Origin: Pectinophora gossypiella
Lineage: Eukaryota; Arthropoda; Insecta; Lepidoptera; Gelechiidae
DNA: 64,000 bases
Reading direction: 5' to 3'
Assembly (NCBI RefSeq): GCF_024362695.1
Contig: NC_065408.1
Coordinates: forward strand, 12,214,001-12,278,000
In this document: positions 22,325 through 34,790 of the stretch, piece after piece
How positions within the stretch are numbered: the stretch's first letter is position 1
How the letters are laid out: every line of letters starts with the position of its first letter
Notes under the pieces: model-generated
What the model was told of the DNA's origin: nothing
What the model saw: only the letters and a program-made list of their open reading frames with translations
Database searches by the model: none
Position numbers and translations under genes: made by a program

Positions 22325-22707
22325 AAGGCTAAGTTGCCACAAAAAAGAATATAGTTAGCACTATACAAATTTTCCTTCCTTTAAGCTTCTAATTTCATAG
22401 ATAACAGACATACTTATGCGCCTTTTTTCTCGTGTTTGAGTATAAATGATGGCCCTTTTTATTCAACCCAGGCACAATACATCTTCCACCTGTTATTATT
22501 CTGATCAAAATAAAGCGAAGCAATGTAGATAGCAACATAACTCAACAACATAATCTGATCCAAATATTAAGGAAAAAAATATTTTAAAGGTATGTGTCTG
22601 CCATTATATTTTATTTTTGAATAATTATGTACCCAAGTAATGAGAATAGGTAATTTTCGCGTTAAATCTAGACAGCGCCGTCTATATTATTTTTGGGGAA
22701 CGAAGCT
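22325..22707. mobile_element. MITE-4, diverged copy
   Basis: Aligns from end to end with 37964-38324: AACAGACAT, ATTATTCTGATCAAAATAAA, GCGTTAAATCTAGACAGCGCC. The ends (AAGGCTAAGTTGCC and GGGGAACGAAGCTTGG) are decayed inverted repeats better preserved in the other copy. Confidence 0.75.
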
Positions 22708-24581
22708 TGGAAAACTCCTCATGGCAAAAACACACAGATTATATTTTTTTATAATTTATAACTGCTGATGCTGCTGTATACTATGTGCTGAGTATATTAT
22801 ATTATAATATTCTATCTGCATGCCGTAGTTATTTTTGCAATCTCTAAAGTAGACCTACCACACTGCTTTCTTTACAATTTATCTGTAATAATGGAAGAGC
22901 GGGGCCTCCAAACATAAGCTATGTCGCTTAAATGGAGACCCCAATCCACCAGTAGTTTATTGTAAAAGAAAATAAACATTTTTCATTTTTTTTTATAACG
23001 AAACTTTTGACGAAACTCTTTTGGATTTATGGATTATTCTTGTTTTTGTTCCTTTTTGACGAAGCCTGTGGTGGATTTAATGCTTTTTTTTTTATGTTTT
23101 TATTATTATATTAATTTTTAGCTCATCCCACCGAGAACTGAACTAAGCTGCCCTGTATAATGACTCGCCCATACAAATACTTATTTCGTCATTTTAGATG
23201 ATACCTCTTATTTCAGGAAAACACTGTAATTGAGTGACTTTATCGACTGTATATTAATTTTTATCGTAATTATTCCCCCAACCAACATCTTCTAGAAAAG
23301 TTGAGGAATAAGTCAAACCCCGTTCTTCTTTTGTTTCGTTCGCCGCGTAATTCTCACTTCCGTTCCCGCCTTTTCTATTTACTTACTTTTTTAATTGTTA
23401 GTTAGTTGTATAACATTTTCAATTATAAATAATGTATATTCATTCCATTTAATAAAAAATTAAATAATTAAAATACTTTTAAATTATAGGGCTATTTGCA
23501 TATTACGTTATCATGTAGGTATATTAATAGTCCCTAGAAATTCAATCATTTCACAACCTTTAAATTTGACCTCCTTAATGTTCATGTTAGATATTGAGAT
23601 ATCTACATGCACATAATAAAATTCCTTTTAAAATATGCGTGATCATGACTCTTAGTCGATTAACAAACACCTCGATTCGACATACATTGTCCGAAAAATA
23701 GTCAAGATCTCACTATGTCCGGATTATTATACGAAAAACGACCGCACATTTATTAACCTCATAAAAGCCAAGCAGCCATTATTATCTTCCCGTGTCGTGC
23801 GTCGTGTGCGGTGACCCTTATTAGTATGCCGCCCGAGTGTGCGCTGACCCTTATGATGGAGATATCTTAGGGGTCTGATGTTGAAAGGTAAGAGGATTAG
23901 TCTTTTATACGTTAGCCAGGTAGTTTACCGTAAATGCCTTCTTCGAATATAAAATCTATTTTAGTTTTCATAATCTATGTAACGTTTGCTACGGTTGAAC
24001 TATGTACATCTGGTTGAAAGAGAATGCGAACGTCGTGTCTTATAAGGAAGTGAAGGAATTGGCTTTAGATAGACAAGAATGGAGAATGCTACACGGACAA
24101 GAGCGTGGCTCTTCATTAGTGATGTGATGACATCTAGTTACACCGCAAGCGTACTTTCTCTAGCAAATGATGGTTTCGGGTGACAAAAAAGGAAAACAGC
24201 ATAGGAAAGTGCGTTCTAGCTAGAACTATCCTTTTAGACATGAAAAAGGAAGGAAGGACGGAATTCCCAATTTTTCACGAAAAAATAATAATGAAAGTTC
24301 GCCACCAAACTTGGCACATTTTGATATTCACCCTTGTATTGAATTGGCTTTGTTGCTAAAGCTTCGCCAAGTGAGTTTGTTTTTTATATGCTATACATTT
24401 CAACGTGACTAGTTTTTTGACTGTCGCCGGCGACGTGGTCATGGCAGCGTGTCTGTGACTTGTCCTTATGGGGTACTTACTTAAGAGATGAGTTATGGTC
24501 CTAAGGGGTCAGAGAGATTTCACTCTAAAATTTTCGTGGACAACGTAATATAATATGCATTATGCATCATGCGGTAATCTA
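22708..24581. other. Intergenic, nothing recognised
   Basis: About 1.9 kb of AT-rich DNA. 23800-23860 carries a loose repeat of GTGTGCGSTGACCCTTAT. 24080-24130 has AGAATGCTACACGGACAAGAG, similar to 11850-11880, possibly LINE debris. No gene signal. Confidence 0.5.
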
Positions 24582-25456
24582 AAGGCGCGGGCCCAACGCG
24601 GCGTATGCTGTACACGGGCACGCGGCGCATTTAAGCTGCGTGTATTAATTTGTTTGACAACGTGGGTCTAATTTCGGCCTATTCCACTATGGTCACCTGG
24701 GTGATATCACAGGGTGATATCCTGGGTGATATCGGCGACAGTTTAGCGCCCTTGGGTCACCCGCGAAAATGATCACTTGGGTGATCATCATCATCATCAT
24801 CAGCCCATTAACGTCCCCACTGCTGGGGCACGGGCCTTCCCTTTGGATGGATAGGGAGATCGGGCCTTAAACCATCACGCGGGCCCAGTGCGGATTGATG
24901 GTTATTAACGACTGCTAATGCAGCCGGGACCAACGGCTTAACGTGCCTTCCGAAGCACGGAGGAGCTCGAGATGAAAACTTTTTTTTTTGTGGTCACCCA
25001 TCCTATGACCGGCCTTTGCGAAAGTTACTTTACTTCAACAATCGCACACTGAGCGCGTTAACCGCTGCGCCACCGAGCTCCTCATCATAGGGTGATCATA
25101 GGCGACTCCAATTCAAATTATTATTTCGGTATCCTAAAATCACCGGAACATTTTAATCGTTTGTTTTTTTTTACAAATTAATGAAAAATTTCCATTGGAA
25201 TACACGAAGACCCACGCGCGACTATGTATGCGACCGACCAATAGCCGTTTGACGTCCATCTACGTAGATAGCATTCGTATCGTTTATTGGTCCAAGCGCT
25301 CGATATGATTCGCGACGCGCGCGGCGCAGTTGTCATGCAGACCTGGCTGGTCTTCTTATACCATGCTTGTGAGGATGTAAGTGTAATAAATAAATAAATA
25401 AATAAATAAAACGTGATTATCGTGATTCTCCGTGCACCAAGGTAGGCCCGCGCCTT
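24582..25456. mobile_element. TIR-bounded DNA element with GGGTGATATC array
   Basis: Outer inverted repeats AAGGCGCGGGCC (24582) and GGCCCGCGCCTT (to 25456). Subterminal regions are CpG-rich on both sides (GGCACGCGGCGCATTT at the left, CGCGACGCGCGCGGCGCAG at the right). The left interior has three copies of GGGTGATATC within about 40 bp and a related GGGTGATCA. A SINE-D (24786-25085) sits inside. No transposase frame, so non-autonomous; the superfamily is not assigned. Confidence 0.6.
24786..25085 (-). mobile_element. SINE-D, full length
   Basis: Read on the minus strand: head GAGGAGCTCGGTGGCGCAGC, GGTTAACGCGCTC, a body with CGTGCTTCGGAAGGCACG and GTTGGTCCCGGCTGCATTAG, and the tail GTGGGGACGTTAATGGGCTG plus (ATG)n. 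The surrounding GGGTGATCAT on both sides may be target-site sequence. Confidence 0.85.
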
Positions 25457-26289
25457 AATACTCTGTGGTTTCTACACAGCTTGGGCGAAATTGCGATGTG
25501 CTTCTGGTCCGGTGGTGCAAGGAATTCACACAATACAGTTAATTAAAGCTGACCACTATGTACGTCCATTGTTCATAGACTGGCCAAGATGTATAAAGCT
25601 ATACCCATGTCTTGCTTTGTGAGGGACACGACTATACCTACTTAATTAACGGTCAAAGCGAATGGAGATTGATTAATGCCTGAATTGCAAAACAAAAGAT
25701 AAAGGAACATATAACGTAACATTAGTTCAAGACTATATCCCAATTGGGGTATAGGCAGAGGTCATAAGTAACGGCCGGCATAGACAGGAGGTCGCCGGCG
25801 ATTTGACGACATGGTCGACGCGGTCGTTGGGGGCCATTCTTCGTAGTCCGTAAGCGCACTAACGGACCAACTCCGGTCGATAGCTTAACGTTTAAAAATG
25901 TAGCACAATACGCCAGGTGGTGGCTCATAACCTAACTCTATTCAGCGAAGCCACCACAAGGTGGGGTCGGGTGACGTCTGCAGCGATGAATGGCAAACAA
26001 ACGATGATGGAGTACCCGGCCCGTGCCACCTGACACCGCAATTTACAATCCTTGCCCTCTGTTCCACGAATAATGCACGGATAATTTGATATTCAACTCT
26101 GAAAAGCTTGGGTTTGAACAACGCAAAATATGAAATAAAATTAATCAACCTTCCCTAATATGTTTTGTGTTGTAACCCGTATTAGGTTGTTGTTGTACCT
26201 ATAATAATAATAAAAAAGGTTTTAATTTCCCTTACATTGTAACAAAATATAATATCTTTACTTTATTTGTTAGTAAGTACCGTTAGTAA
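25457..26289. other. Intergenic, nothing firm
   Basis: 25705-25770 shares CTATATCCCAATTGGGGTAT with 45380-45410. The two short minus frames (25722-25928 and 25942-26148) are open by chance as far as I can tell. Confidence 0.45.
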
Positions 26290-26472
26290 GGAAAACATCG
26301 TGAGGAAACCCACATTCCCGATAAATACATTTACGGAGGTATGTGACCTAACCTGTATTCCCTTCTGGCTGGGTTTTCCTTCGCGGGTTGGAAGGTAAAA
26401 AACTGGACCTGTCAAATCATCAGGTTAGATAAGCTGACCCTGTGAAAAACGAGATAATGCTAGGGAGATGAT
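26290..26472 (+). mobile_element. SINE-C, head-less
   Basis: GGAAAACATCGTGAGGAAAC, TTCCTTCGCGGGTTGGAAGG, CATCAGGTTAGATAAGCTGA and the tail GATAATGCTAGGGAGATGAT. Confidence 0.85.
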
Positions 26473-27509
26473 TGTTAGTAAGGGCCGCCTGTGCAGTAAA
26501 AGCCTCCACCAGGTCCTATCCCTTACTAATCTAGACCAGAAACTTCCTGCAACTTGGGTTATGTCATCATCTCATCTCTTCAATGGTTTACCTCGTCTGC
26601 GTGTATTAAATATGGGATACCAGTTCGTACGAACTTGTGACCACCTATTGTCTGTTACCCTTTGTATGTGACCTTTGTTGTAACTATAGATAAGTTTTAT
26701 TGTAATTATTTCCTTGTCTTGGTGCAATATAGTATAAGTAAGTATTTTTATTTGTTGCCATAGGCAGCTCAACCCATTGTAACAGAACGCACCACAATAA
26801 TCGTCGCGGATGGAATCATCTAGGTTCTTTTCAATAAACTTTAATGTACATCAATAATGTGTTCAAATATTTGTCTAAAAGTTAGTACTTAACAGTAACT
26901 AAAAGGTTTGGCTATGGGGAGAAATATTTTTTCGACATTTATTTATTATTTTCGTCTTTTTGAATTTATATTTTTATTATTATAATATTCTTTTATTTTT
27001 AGACTTTAGACAGGGAAAAACCATAATTGGAACTTTGAGAAACATGTAGGCTTTGTTTCACCTTTAGGCTTCATAATTTCATAGACCTACAAACAATTGG
27101 AATTCAATGGTCTCTGCTTGCCTGGTGGGAGGAAGGCGTGGGTTTGTGTATGTATGTATGTATCAACAAACCAATATGGAAGTGATAATGATTTTCTAGT
27201 GATTATATCATTATGTAAATAATTAATTCTTAATTCGAATCTAGTGTTTCTATAAGGCAACTTTTTTATTATTTTTATAAATTTAACGCCATCTATTAGG
27301 GAATAGATTTGGATAAGTGCGTCTACTCGTACATAGATGGAGTGGGAAAAGGACTGACATTTGTGAAAAGCAGGACTTCATTTCTAGGCAGCTTGATAGC
27401 TAGAAGTCATTGTAGTACCATAGCTTGCCAATAGATGGAGCTGTACGATATCAATAAAAATAATCAACCAGGGGATTATTAATGAAACACTATTTTTCTC
27501 CAAAACTGC
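26473..27509. other. Intergenic, nothing recognised
   Basis: 27110-27160 has scraps of the TGTATGTATGTATG/GGCGTGGGTTTGTG repeat end. Short frames (26468-26671, 26572-26772) lack support. Confidence 0.5.
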
Positions 27510-27705
27510 TTTATTTACTATTAATGTTCGTAATTAACAATGTACCTTTGATGTGAGAAACAGTAGCGTGCTTGTAGGCTTAAATCTTTCATCTTACTAA
27601 ATCTGTCCGTCATTCACATTTGTTTTCCCATAATTTTCTTTAATATTCTGCAACAGATTCCAGCTTTGGAGTAGGTATCTGTCCCTCCTGGATCTTTGGA
27701 CGATT
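27510..27705 (-). other. Candidate terminal exon of a minus-strand transcript
   Basis: On the minus strand, an acceptor TTACTTTCAG ends at 27706. One frame then reads 21 codons ending PKLESVAEY and stops with TAA at 27642-27640. An AATAAA polyadenylation signal lies at 27515-27510, about 125 nt later. A preceding exon with a good donor is proposed at 28345-28496. I do not recognise the peptide. It could be a genuine 3' end of a host gene or a chance alignment of signals. Confidence 0.3.
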
Positions 27706-28344
27706 CTGAAAGTAATTCATAATTGAAATAAGGGGTAAATTTTATGTAAGAGTATAATCACTGTCTAGTACATACTAAGACGATGACTTGCATTTACTTA
27801 TTGTTTCCACAGGTATTATTTATGATTCACAGGACTCTAATAAACTAATAAAAACATGTAAGTACAATAGGAGTAGGATTTAATCTTATTCTCAAAACAA
27901 TATGAAGGGAGATCAAATCTCATCATGAAAGCCAGTTTTAACCGAAACCGTTTTGCTAATAACTTTATATTTTATTTATCAGTCCAGAAACTATTGGTTG
28001 ATTTCATGTCTGGTAGGTATGTAATTTACTAATTATTATATTACTCATCAATAAAACAAGGTTGTTAGAGACTGAGCATGTGTAGGAATCTAAGGAATAT
28101 TTGAAAAATTTCATCTGTTAATATCTCATTAAATCCTAAACAGATTCAAATAATTCTTGTAGTCCTGATAAGAACTATCTCCCCACACATGGAGTTAAGT
28201 AATAAAATTTATCTTGATTGCTGTTTGATAGTTGAAATTATCGTAACAAAAATTGGAATAAATGGTTGAAACAGTGACCTTTTGCACTACGAATTTCTCT
28301 ATAAAATACTTAACGAATACAAAATATATTTATTAATTTCTTAC

Positions 28345-28496
28345 CTGGCGAGTGAATATTTTATAGGATACATTATAAACATCGTCAAGAAGTCTTCAAT
28401 CTTACTAATTATTGTAGCTAAAACCCGTACGTTGCATCTTATTTTGTCTTCCTTCCATTATGATTCCCACTATTTTGTAGTCATATTAAACACGAT
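28345..28496 (-). other. Candidate upstream exon of the same transcript
   Basis: Minus-strand acceptor AAACCTTTCAG ends at 28497 and donor CGCCAG/GTAAGA lies at 28345/28344. All three frames contain stops, so it would be 5' UTR plus at most a short coding start. Without expression data this is weak. Confidence 0.25.
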
Positions 28497-29825
28497 CTGA
28501 AAGGTTTAATAATTATATTTAACACAAAAAGTACACTAATTGTCCAAACAATACAAACCACACTACTTGATTCAACTGTTTTGTTTAACTGTGAGAACGA
28601 ATGAAGGATATGTTCAGTTTACGTCACAGGAATACATAGATTATAAAAAGGTATACGAAATTTTAAAGTTTGTTAATTAGGATTCGAGATAGGGATGTTA
28701 TTTTGAAAGAATATGTACGAATTTATGGAATAAAATTATTTAAAATACAAAAATAGACATTAGGATAGTTTGAATTTTCGCGGGAGTAGCAAGCACCAAA
28801 AGGGTGTCGATGTAAAAATATATGAATGAAAGGTTTTGAGCTGGTATATTTTACAAAATTGAAAATAATAGCTATATTACGTAGTATTTCTTGTTGAAAT
28901 TGATTTATAAAGCATACGAAGTTCGTACCTATCGTTTAAAATATTATTCTAATTTTTTAGAACTGTAATTCGCGAAAATTGAAAAAATCATGGAAAAAGA
29001 AGTAAAACTAAAATAATGCCAAGTGTGAATCGCATTATTTTAAGGGGTTCCGTGCCTACAATTGAAAGAACATTTAGTGAACAAAAACATGAACGTGAAT
29101 TGATCGTGAATTTTATATTGCTAGTATGTTGTCGTTGTTAATGACAAGCCAAAACATGCATTGAAGGATCGGGTTTGTAGAGTGGGGGATCTTTTTAAAT
29201 GTTTGATTATTGTGTTTCTTTGAATTTGTAGTTGTGATGGCAATGGAGATGCATTGTTTTTGAAAGTTTCAGCTACCTAATTGTCACAGTTTAAGAGATA
29301 TAGAGGAATTTAGGTATTTTCATGGTTTTTGTCTCCAAAAACGGAACCGTTTTTGGATTGTTGACAAGGTGTTGTATTGTACGCGTTTTAGACCCTAAAA
29401 TAGAACAATCTAGAAGTCACGCCACTTTTGCGTACACAGAGAAACAGCCAATAAGGTTGAGGAGCTTGGTTTGTGTAGATTATGTAAATTACAGATGTGT
29501 GCGAGAAACGTCAGGCAAATGGTCGAGCGAGTGTTTGGCTTTTTAGAAATTCTACAAAATTGGATATATTTTTTATCTAAAATTCTGCAGTTCTGATTTG
29601 ATAAATTACTTAAATAAAATTTGATTAAATAAATAACATCATTAGTATTATAGTCTACTTAAGAATAAAAATAAAATTAAATGAATATTTTTATGTCAAT
29701 AGGAAGTATGAGATTTTCAATAAATACCTCGATTGTCAATGTCGGGTAAATGTCATTTTGATGTTTTGGGGCGCTAGTGGTAGCAATATCGCGATTGCCT
29801 GACAGATGAGATGGAGAATAGCGGG
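28497..29825. other. Intergenic, nothing firm
   Basis: AT-rich. The 74-codon plus frame 29322-29546 has no recognised features; AACAGCCAATAAGG inside it contains a CCAAT word that could be promoter-related. Confidence 0.4.
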
Positions 29826-29833
29826 TATAAAAG
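29826..29833 (+). promoter_or_regulatory. TATA box candidate
   Basis: GCGGGTATAAAAGGGG is a near-consensus TATA box in a locally GC-rich context. Start would be expected near 29855-29862. Downstream are a donor-like TTCT/GTAAGT at about 29929 and a candidate 45-nt exon at 30236-30280. Could equally be the U3 of an undetected LTR. Confidence 0.4.
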
Positions 29834-30235
29834 GGGTTTTGCACGATTTTTGAGAGGACTCCGTTGGTGACTAGAACAGCAGGAGGTGCTGCCGGTTTAG
29901 GAATTTCAAGTCGGACTAGCTATTCTGTAAGTTGGTAGGGATCCGTTCTGCTGGATTACCAGCTGTCGCGACTTTTGAGGGCTTCGTAGCTCAGGATTAC
30001 AGTGCGCGATTGTTATTTTGTCAAAATATGTAAATTTGCTCTTTAATCAGCTATTCGAACCTTCCGTGGTGTAGCTGGTCGCCTACCGCGCTAGAATAGG
30101 GATTAGAATTAGTTTCCGTGCGTAGATTACGTGAAATATGTAGGTTTTGTCCGACAAAAGTCCGCGGAGTGCGCTGTAGGGACCTTGTTAGGTTTAAAAT
30201 AGGAAGTGTGGTGTACTAATTACCTTTTCTTTCAG

Positions 30236-30280
30236 GCATCGTTGGAAACAGGTCTGAGATCATCAGATCTCAGACGACAG
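30236..30280 (+). other. Candidate 45-nt exon holding a perfect hairpin
   Basis: Preceded by the strong acceptor TACCTTTTCTTTCAG and followed by GACAG/GTACAA. Inside, GTCTGAGATC (30252-30261) pairs perfectly with GATCTCAGAC (30266-30275) over the loop ATCA. Length 45 nt is a multiple of three. No flanking coding exon was found, so a non-coding transcript or chance are both possible. Confidence 0.3.
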
Positions 30281-31823
30281 GTACAATTTTACGCTAAAGA
30301 TAGGGCCCGATAGGAGTAGGATGTGTCAAAAGTGTGTAGGGAAGCTTGCGAACGTAGGGATCATGTGCTGCTTGTGATTGTTTACCTTTGTTTGTGTTTT
30401 GTTATTATTTATGTTATTTTATGTAGTTTATGTATGTTTATCTATTTAACTTTTTGACTGACATTTTACTGACGCGTAGGGAATGACTGCTTGCGATATT
30501 CTGACTGGACTTTATTTTTCTTATTGGTTATGTTCGGGCTGTGTGTCAATGTTTACAATGAAAATTGTACATATTGCCGCATAGACTGAACAAAAATGTT
30601 CTTGTAGTTCTGTATGTTGCGATTCGCATTTCGAGGTAATATAATTATTGCTTGGAGATGGGGAGATCAGTATGCAGAATGAGGTATCCTTGTTTTAGAG
30701 GTAACCTCATGGATTTAGATTTTTACTTTATACTGTGAACCTAGACTGTTGGTCCAGGTTGGATTGTAATCTTGCTGTGTTTTATTGTAGTTAGAATTCC
30801 CCCGAGGATTCTATTCGAAAACCAATCTGAAGTTACACAGGGTGAACCTTTATGGTTTACGGCCTGCTACCTCACTGTGTCAATGTAGAATAATTGTAGG
30901 AACAGTTGTTGTTACCACTGTAACATGGTTCTGGATTGTTCTATAGTGGTGCTTTGGGAGATACAGCTATCTACAGGAGTGGTGCGGTGAGATATTATTA
31001 TCCATGACCTTCTTTCTGATATTGGGACAGGATGACCATCCGCCAATATGAGATGAAGCTAGATAATCAGTATCGAGCCAGCGCTGCGACTTGGATAGTC
31101 AGGTTGGATTGCCTCCTCCTGATGAGCGGTTGTGCGTGGCGATGCTTTCGAGTATGAAGACTCTAGCCGATGCCATATAATCAGTATTGTATGGTATGGG
31201 TCAACTTTGTCCTCTTGTGTTATAATGTAAATTTATTATGACCCACTCTGGACCTATCAGCTTATTGAGGCTTATTAAGCCATGTAAATAATACAATTAA
31301 TTACTAATTTGAATTGAATTATAAAAGTCTGGATACCATGAGATGAAGGTAATGGTATTGATAATGGCTTTTGAATAAACTTAATAACTCTGAATCTGTG
31401 TTGTTATTTCACCTATGTGACTTAACATGACTTCTTATATACTTACTTACTTGTATTGTCCGGCCTGCCTGGCTTGATTACACTGATATACAAACCAATT
31501 CAACACAATTTATTTGTGTTATTTTACTATTCTTTTACCTGATAACACCTTAATGTCACTGCTGCTAGTTTGTGACATACCTAACTTTACAACCTATACC
31601 TTGTCCAGGGGTTTACCTGGCCTAATTTCACTATGCAACTTGTTTGCTTACTAACATGCAATATTATTGCAATAATGCATTTATGCATAACAATTACATC
31701 CAGTTTGACTGCATATATTCTTGTGATTCATGGTTGGTGTCATATTCATGACCATCCATCTCACAATCATACTTATTCCTATGGCTGGTGTTATTGCAAT
31801 GCCGCTGAAGCCATAGTAGGGAC
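30281..31823. other. Possible non-coding transcript body, nothing firm
   Basis: No frame longer than about 60 codons. A second TATA-like TTATAAAAGTCTGG lies at about 31318, and GAATAAAC at about 31372 could be a polyadenylation signal for a plus-strand transcript or an LTR R region. The 79-codon His-rich frame 31633-31872 runs into the tandem duplication and is probably chance. Confidence 0.35.
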
Positions 31824-32115
31824 GTTAGGGACATTTTTGCTTAGTATACTCGGGGTCAATCCAGTTCGGTAGTCTCTGCTTCTGTTGATCCTCTTGCACT
31901 GTGGTGTATTGGGGGGAGGACAGTGATGAGTAGCTGCGTATTGCCTTCGGTTGCTAAGTCGCTCATTCGTTTTGTTAGGGACCTTTTGCTTAGTATATTT
32001 GGGGTCAATCCAGTTCGGTAGTCACTGCTTCTGTTGATCCTCTTGCACTGTGGTGTATTGGGGGGAGGACAGTGATGAGTAGCTGCATATTGGCTTCCGG
32101 TTGCTAAGTCGCTCA
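31824..32115. repeat. Tandem duplication, period 150 bp
   Basis: GTTAGGGAC...TTGCTTAGTATA at 31824 repeats at 31974; TTGCTAAGTCGCTCA at 31951 repeats at 32101, a constant 150-bp offset. The two units differ by only a few bases (for example GTCTCTGC against GTCACTGC). The minus frame 31856-32137 simply reads through both units. Confidence 0.9.
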
Positions 32116-33122
32116 CATACTTACCTTTTTGCGCCATGGCTATGGTGCTAACTATGCATCACAATGAGTTGTGTTGTTAGATTGGATGTAAATCTGTCTA
32201 ACTTAAATAATTTTATTACATATGTGAAATTGGTGTTGGGAAGCTCTTCCCTTTACCTACCAAACATTTACCTAATGCTCCTGATTTGTCACATTTATGT
32301 GCTTATCAATTCATAAAAAAAACCTATTTGTTCTTTCGGAGAGGGGCCTAAATCAGGGTAGGGCCTCATTCGCCGGTGAGCGTGGTCGGGGCTCGAAACG
32401 GCACCCTATAATATTACATTGTTGGTATGGTATTCTAATCCTTTTCCTGTGTTCCTAGATCTTTTACAATAATAAAACTTAATTCCTAATCATATTTTAA
32501 ATAACTAACTAATTTCTTACCTTCTTGTAAGTCTCACTTGTTTAATTATAAGCTTTAATCAGTGTCATTAAGTTTAGGTTTGCTTGGCGTTGACTAGACT
32601 GTTTTTAAACTATAAATATTTATAATATCTTTCATTCCATTGCCCTATTACTTACGATACTTACTTGACTTTCTCATTTACCATAGTGACATAATTATAA
32701 CCTATTTGTATTGTTATTAAGTATATATGTAGTATATTAAGTTAGTATTATTCTTTATTTACATGCCCTCAATAACATGCATTCATATCTGACTCAGCTA
32801 CCTTCATATAAAAGAATTTGAGTTACTACAAAACACAACATAAGGTCCTACCTTTATACTAGACGATCACAACAATAATAATGGCCATTTTAATCACTTA
32901 ATTTGACTATAACCCAGGGTCGAATCCTGGTCAGTTCAGTCGTGGAGTTGAGTGTTTGGGGTTTATTTATATTATAATAGTTTTATGTAAGGGGGTATGT
33001 AAGGGGGGGTCTTTACACCATTAGCGAGAAGGATTACACTATGCTCACTCCGCTTTGTATGAACATGTAGAAAGGATCATTGAGACAACAAAGTTCGCTT
33101 ACCCATTGCCATAGAGTAAATT
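32116..33122. other. Intergenic, nothing recognised
   Basis: 32913-32935 contains GGGTCGAATCCTGG, a B-box-like word, without a matching A box or cloverleaf. Otherwise AT-rich DNA. Confidence 0.5.
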
Positions 33123-33406
33123 ATTCTTCTATCGTGTGGGTTGTGAGGTAGAGTACCAACCTCATCTACCCTGGTGTCAGGGTTACTATTGAGCCGCCAA
33201 AGGCACCTGACATGGCTCATGTAACGACTACTTCCATTAGTAAGTAGTCACCGGGACCAACGGCTTAACGTGCCTTCCGAAGCACGGATCATCCTATTTT
33301 CGGACAATCATGTGATCAGCCTGTAATGTCCTAACCAAACTAGGGATCACAAAGTGATTTTTGTTATATGTCCCCACCGGGATTCGAAACCGGGACCTCC
33401 GGATCG
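33123..33406 (-). mobile_element. SINE-B, nearly full length
   Basis: From the tail TTCTTCTATCGTGTGGGTT through ACCGGGACCAACGGCTTAAC and CCTAACCAAACTAGGGATCA to the partial head GATTCGAAACCGGGACCTCC; it stops midway through the head. Confidence 0.85.
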
Positions 33407-34677
33407 GATATTACTTACTTCCATAGACTCGTGTATTAATTATAGAAGTAACACTCTCCTCTCTGCACTGGTTCCAGTAACTTCACCCCACCCCCGCATG
33501 CGCAATTAAAATGTTACACAAGGTTAAACGAACAATTGAGCGTGTACGAATCATCATCTGGGTAAAGTAAGAACGTATAGAGTGTGTTACTGAGTGCTTT
33601 TTTCGATGAATAATGCAGGAAACATAGAGATCGAAATAGCGACTTCATAATCAATAATATAATTTACGTTGTGGCGTTTTATCAATTGATCCATTGCAGT
33701 GTAAGGTCACGCAAATGTATCTACTTTGCTTCTCTTTGTAAAACAATGTAAAAGGGTTCATCCTTTAACGACTGTGAGTGCAAAGCGTGGGTCTCGTTAG
33801 GCGAAAGGCTTACCTAACAATAATTTAATATTCTGGTCTCAACTAATGCTTGTCTGAGAATATTTGAAATATGAAATAAAATTAATCAACTCTTTTCAAT
33901 TAGACGCGCTATAAATATTGCTCAAAAACAATGTTGATACTTACTTTATTTTTCTCAAATATCAAGACAAGTTTGTTACTTGATTACATACTCACTTAGT
34001 GCAGAAAAATAAGTAAGTACTTATGTTGTAAATAATGAATTAAGAATGTGGCTATAATTGCCTTCAAAAAAGGATGAATTTATTTAATTAACCTACTTAA
34101 GTAGTTATGCAACAATAAATCTCAATTGAAATAAAAATACATCTCATTTAAGAATGACAGATTTTTTTCCGTCCTTTTCCTAAGTTATATCGATTGAAAG
34201 TCGATTCCACGGCTATCAGTCACGCACTCTTTTTGATTAGAATCAAGTGATCGATGCGAGCAGACTGAAAAATTCGCTGGGCTCAAGAGATCGAAATTAT
34301 TCGAGACGTGACCGATCCATTATTTAACACGATGTCATATTATATTAAACGAAATCAACTTTTTGCGACGCTACAGAATGATGTGGAGTCATCAATCACT
34401 TAACATAACATGAGATCACGACTGTAATATTCCCAATTAGACTGGTCAAAGGTATATCCATTGTAAGATGAACTGAGTACCCGCGCCTCCCCTGGGCTTT
34501 CTGCTAGCCAACGTGATTAGTGGTGAGCAGTTTCGTCGACAATAATGGTCGAGTCAACAGCTGTGTTAGTGAAAATCGTAAAAGTGGTACCGGGGATCGA
34601 ACCAGTTTTTATATATTTACTTTATGCAAAAGGAGCTCACGCGTAGTTATCTGGTGTATCAGACCAACCAGTTATCA
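33407..34677. other. Intergenic with repeat family Y
   Basis: 34440-34590 carries AAGATGAACTGAGTACCC, GCCAACGTGATTAGTGG and GCTGTGTTAGTGAAAATC, matching 5340-5469. The rest is unrecognised. Confidence 0.5.
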
Positions 34678-34790
34678 GGGGGGTTAAATTAAAATAGCCA
34701 CATCGAAGCAATATTGCAATTTGACATTTGCGCATATAAAAGTAAGTACGCAATGCAAACAAATGTCAAATAGCAATACAATACAATACA

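Noticed and set aside
31633..31872. His-rich membrane-like 79-codon protein
   Set aside because: Ends inside the 150-bp tandem duplication, has no homologue I recognise and poor start context; likely chance.
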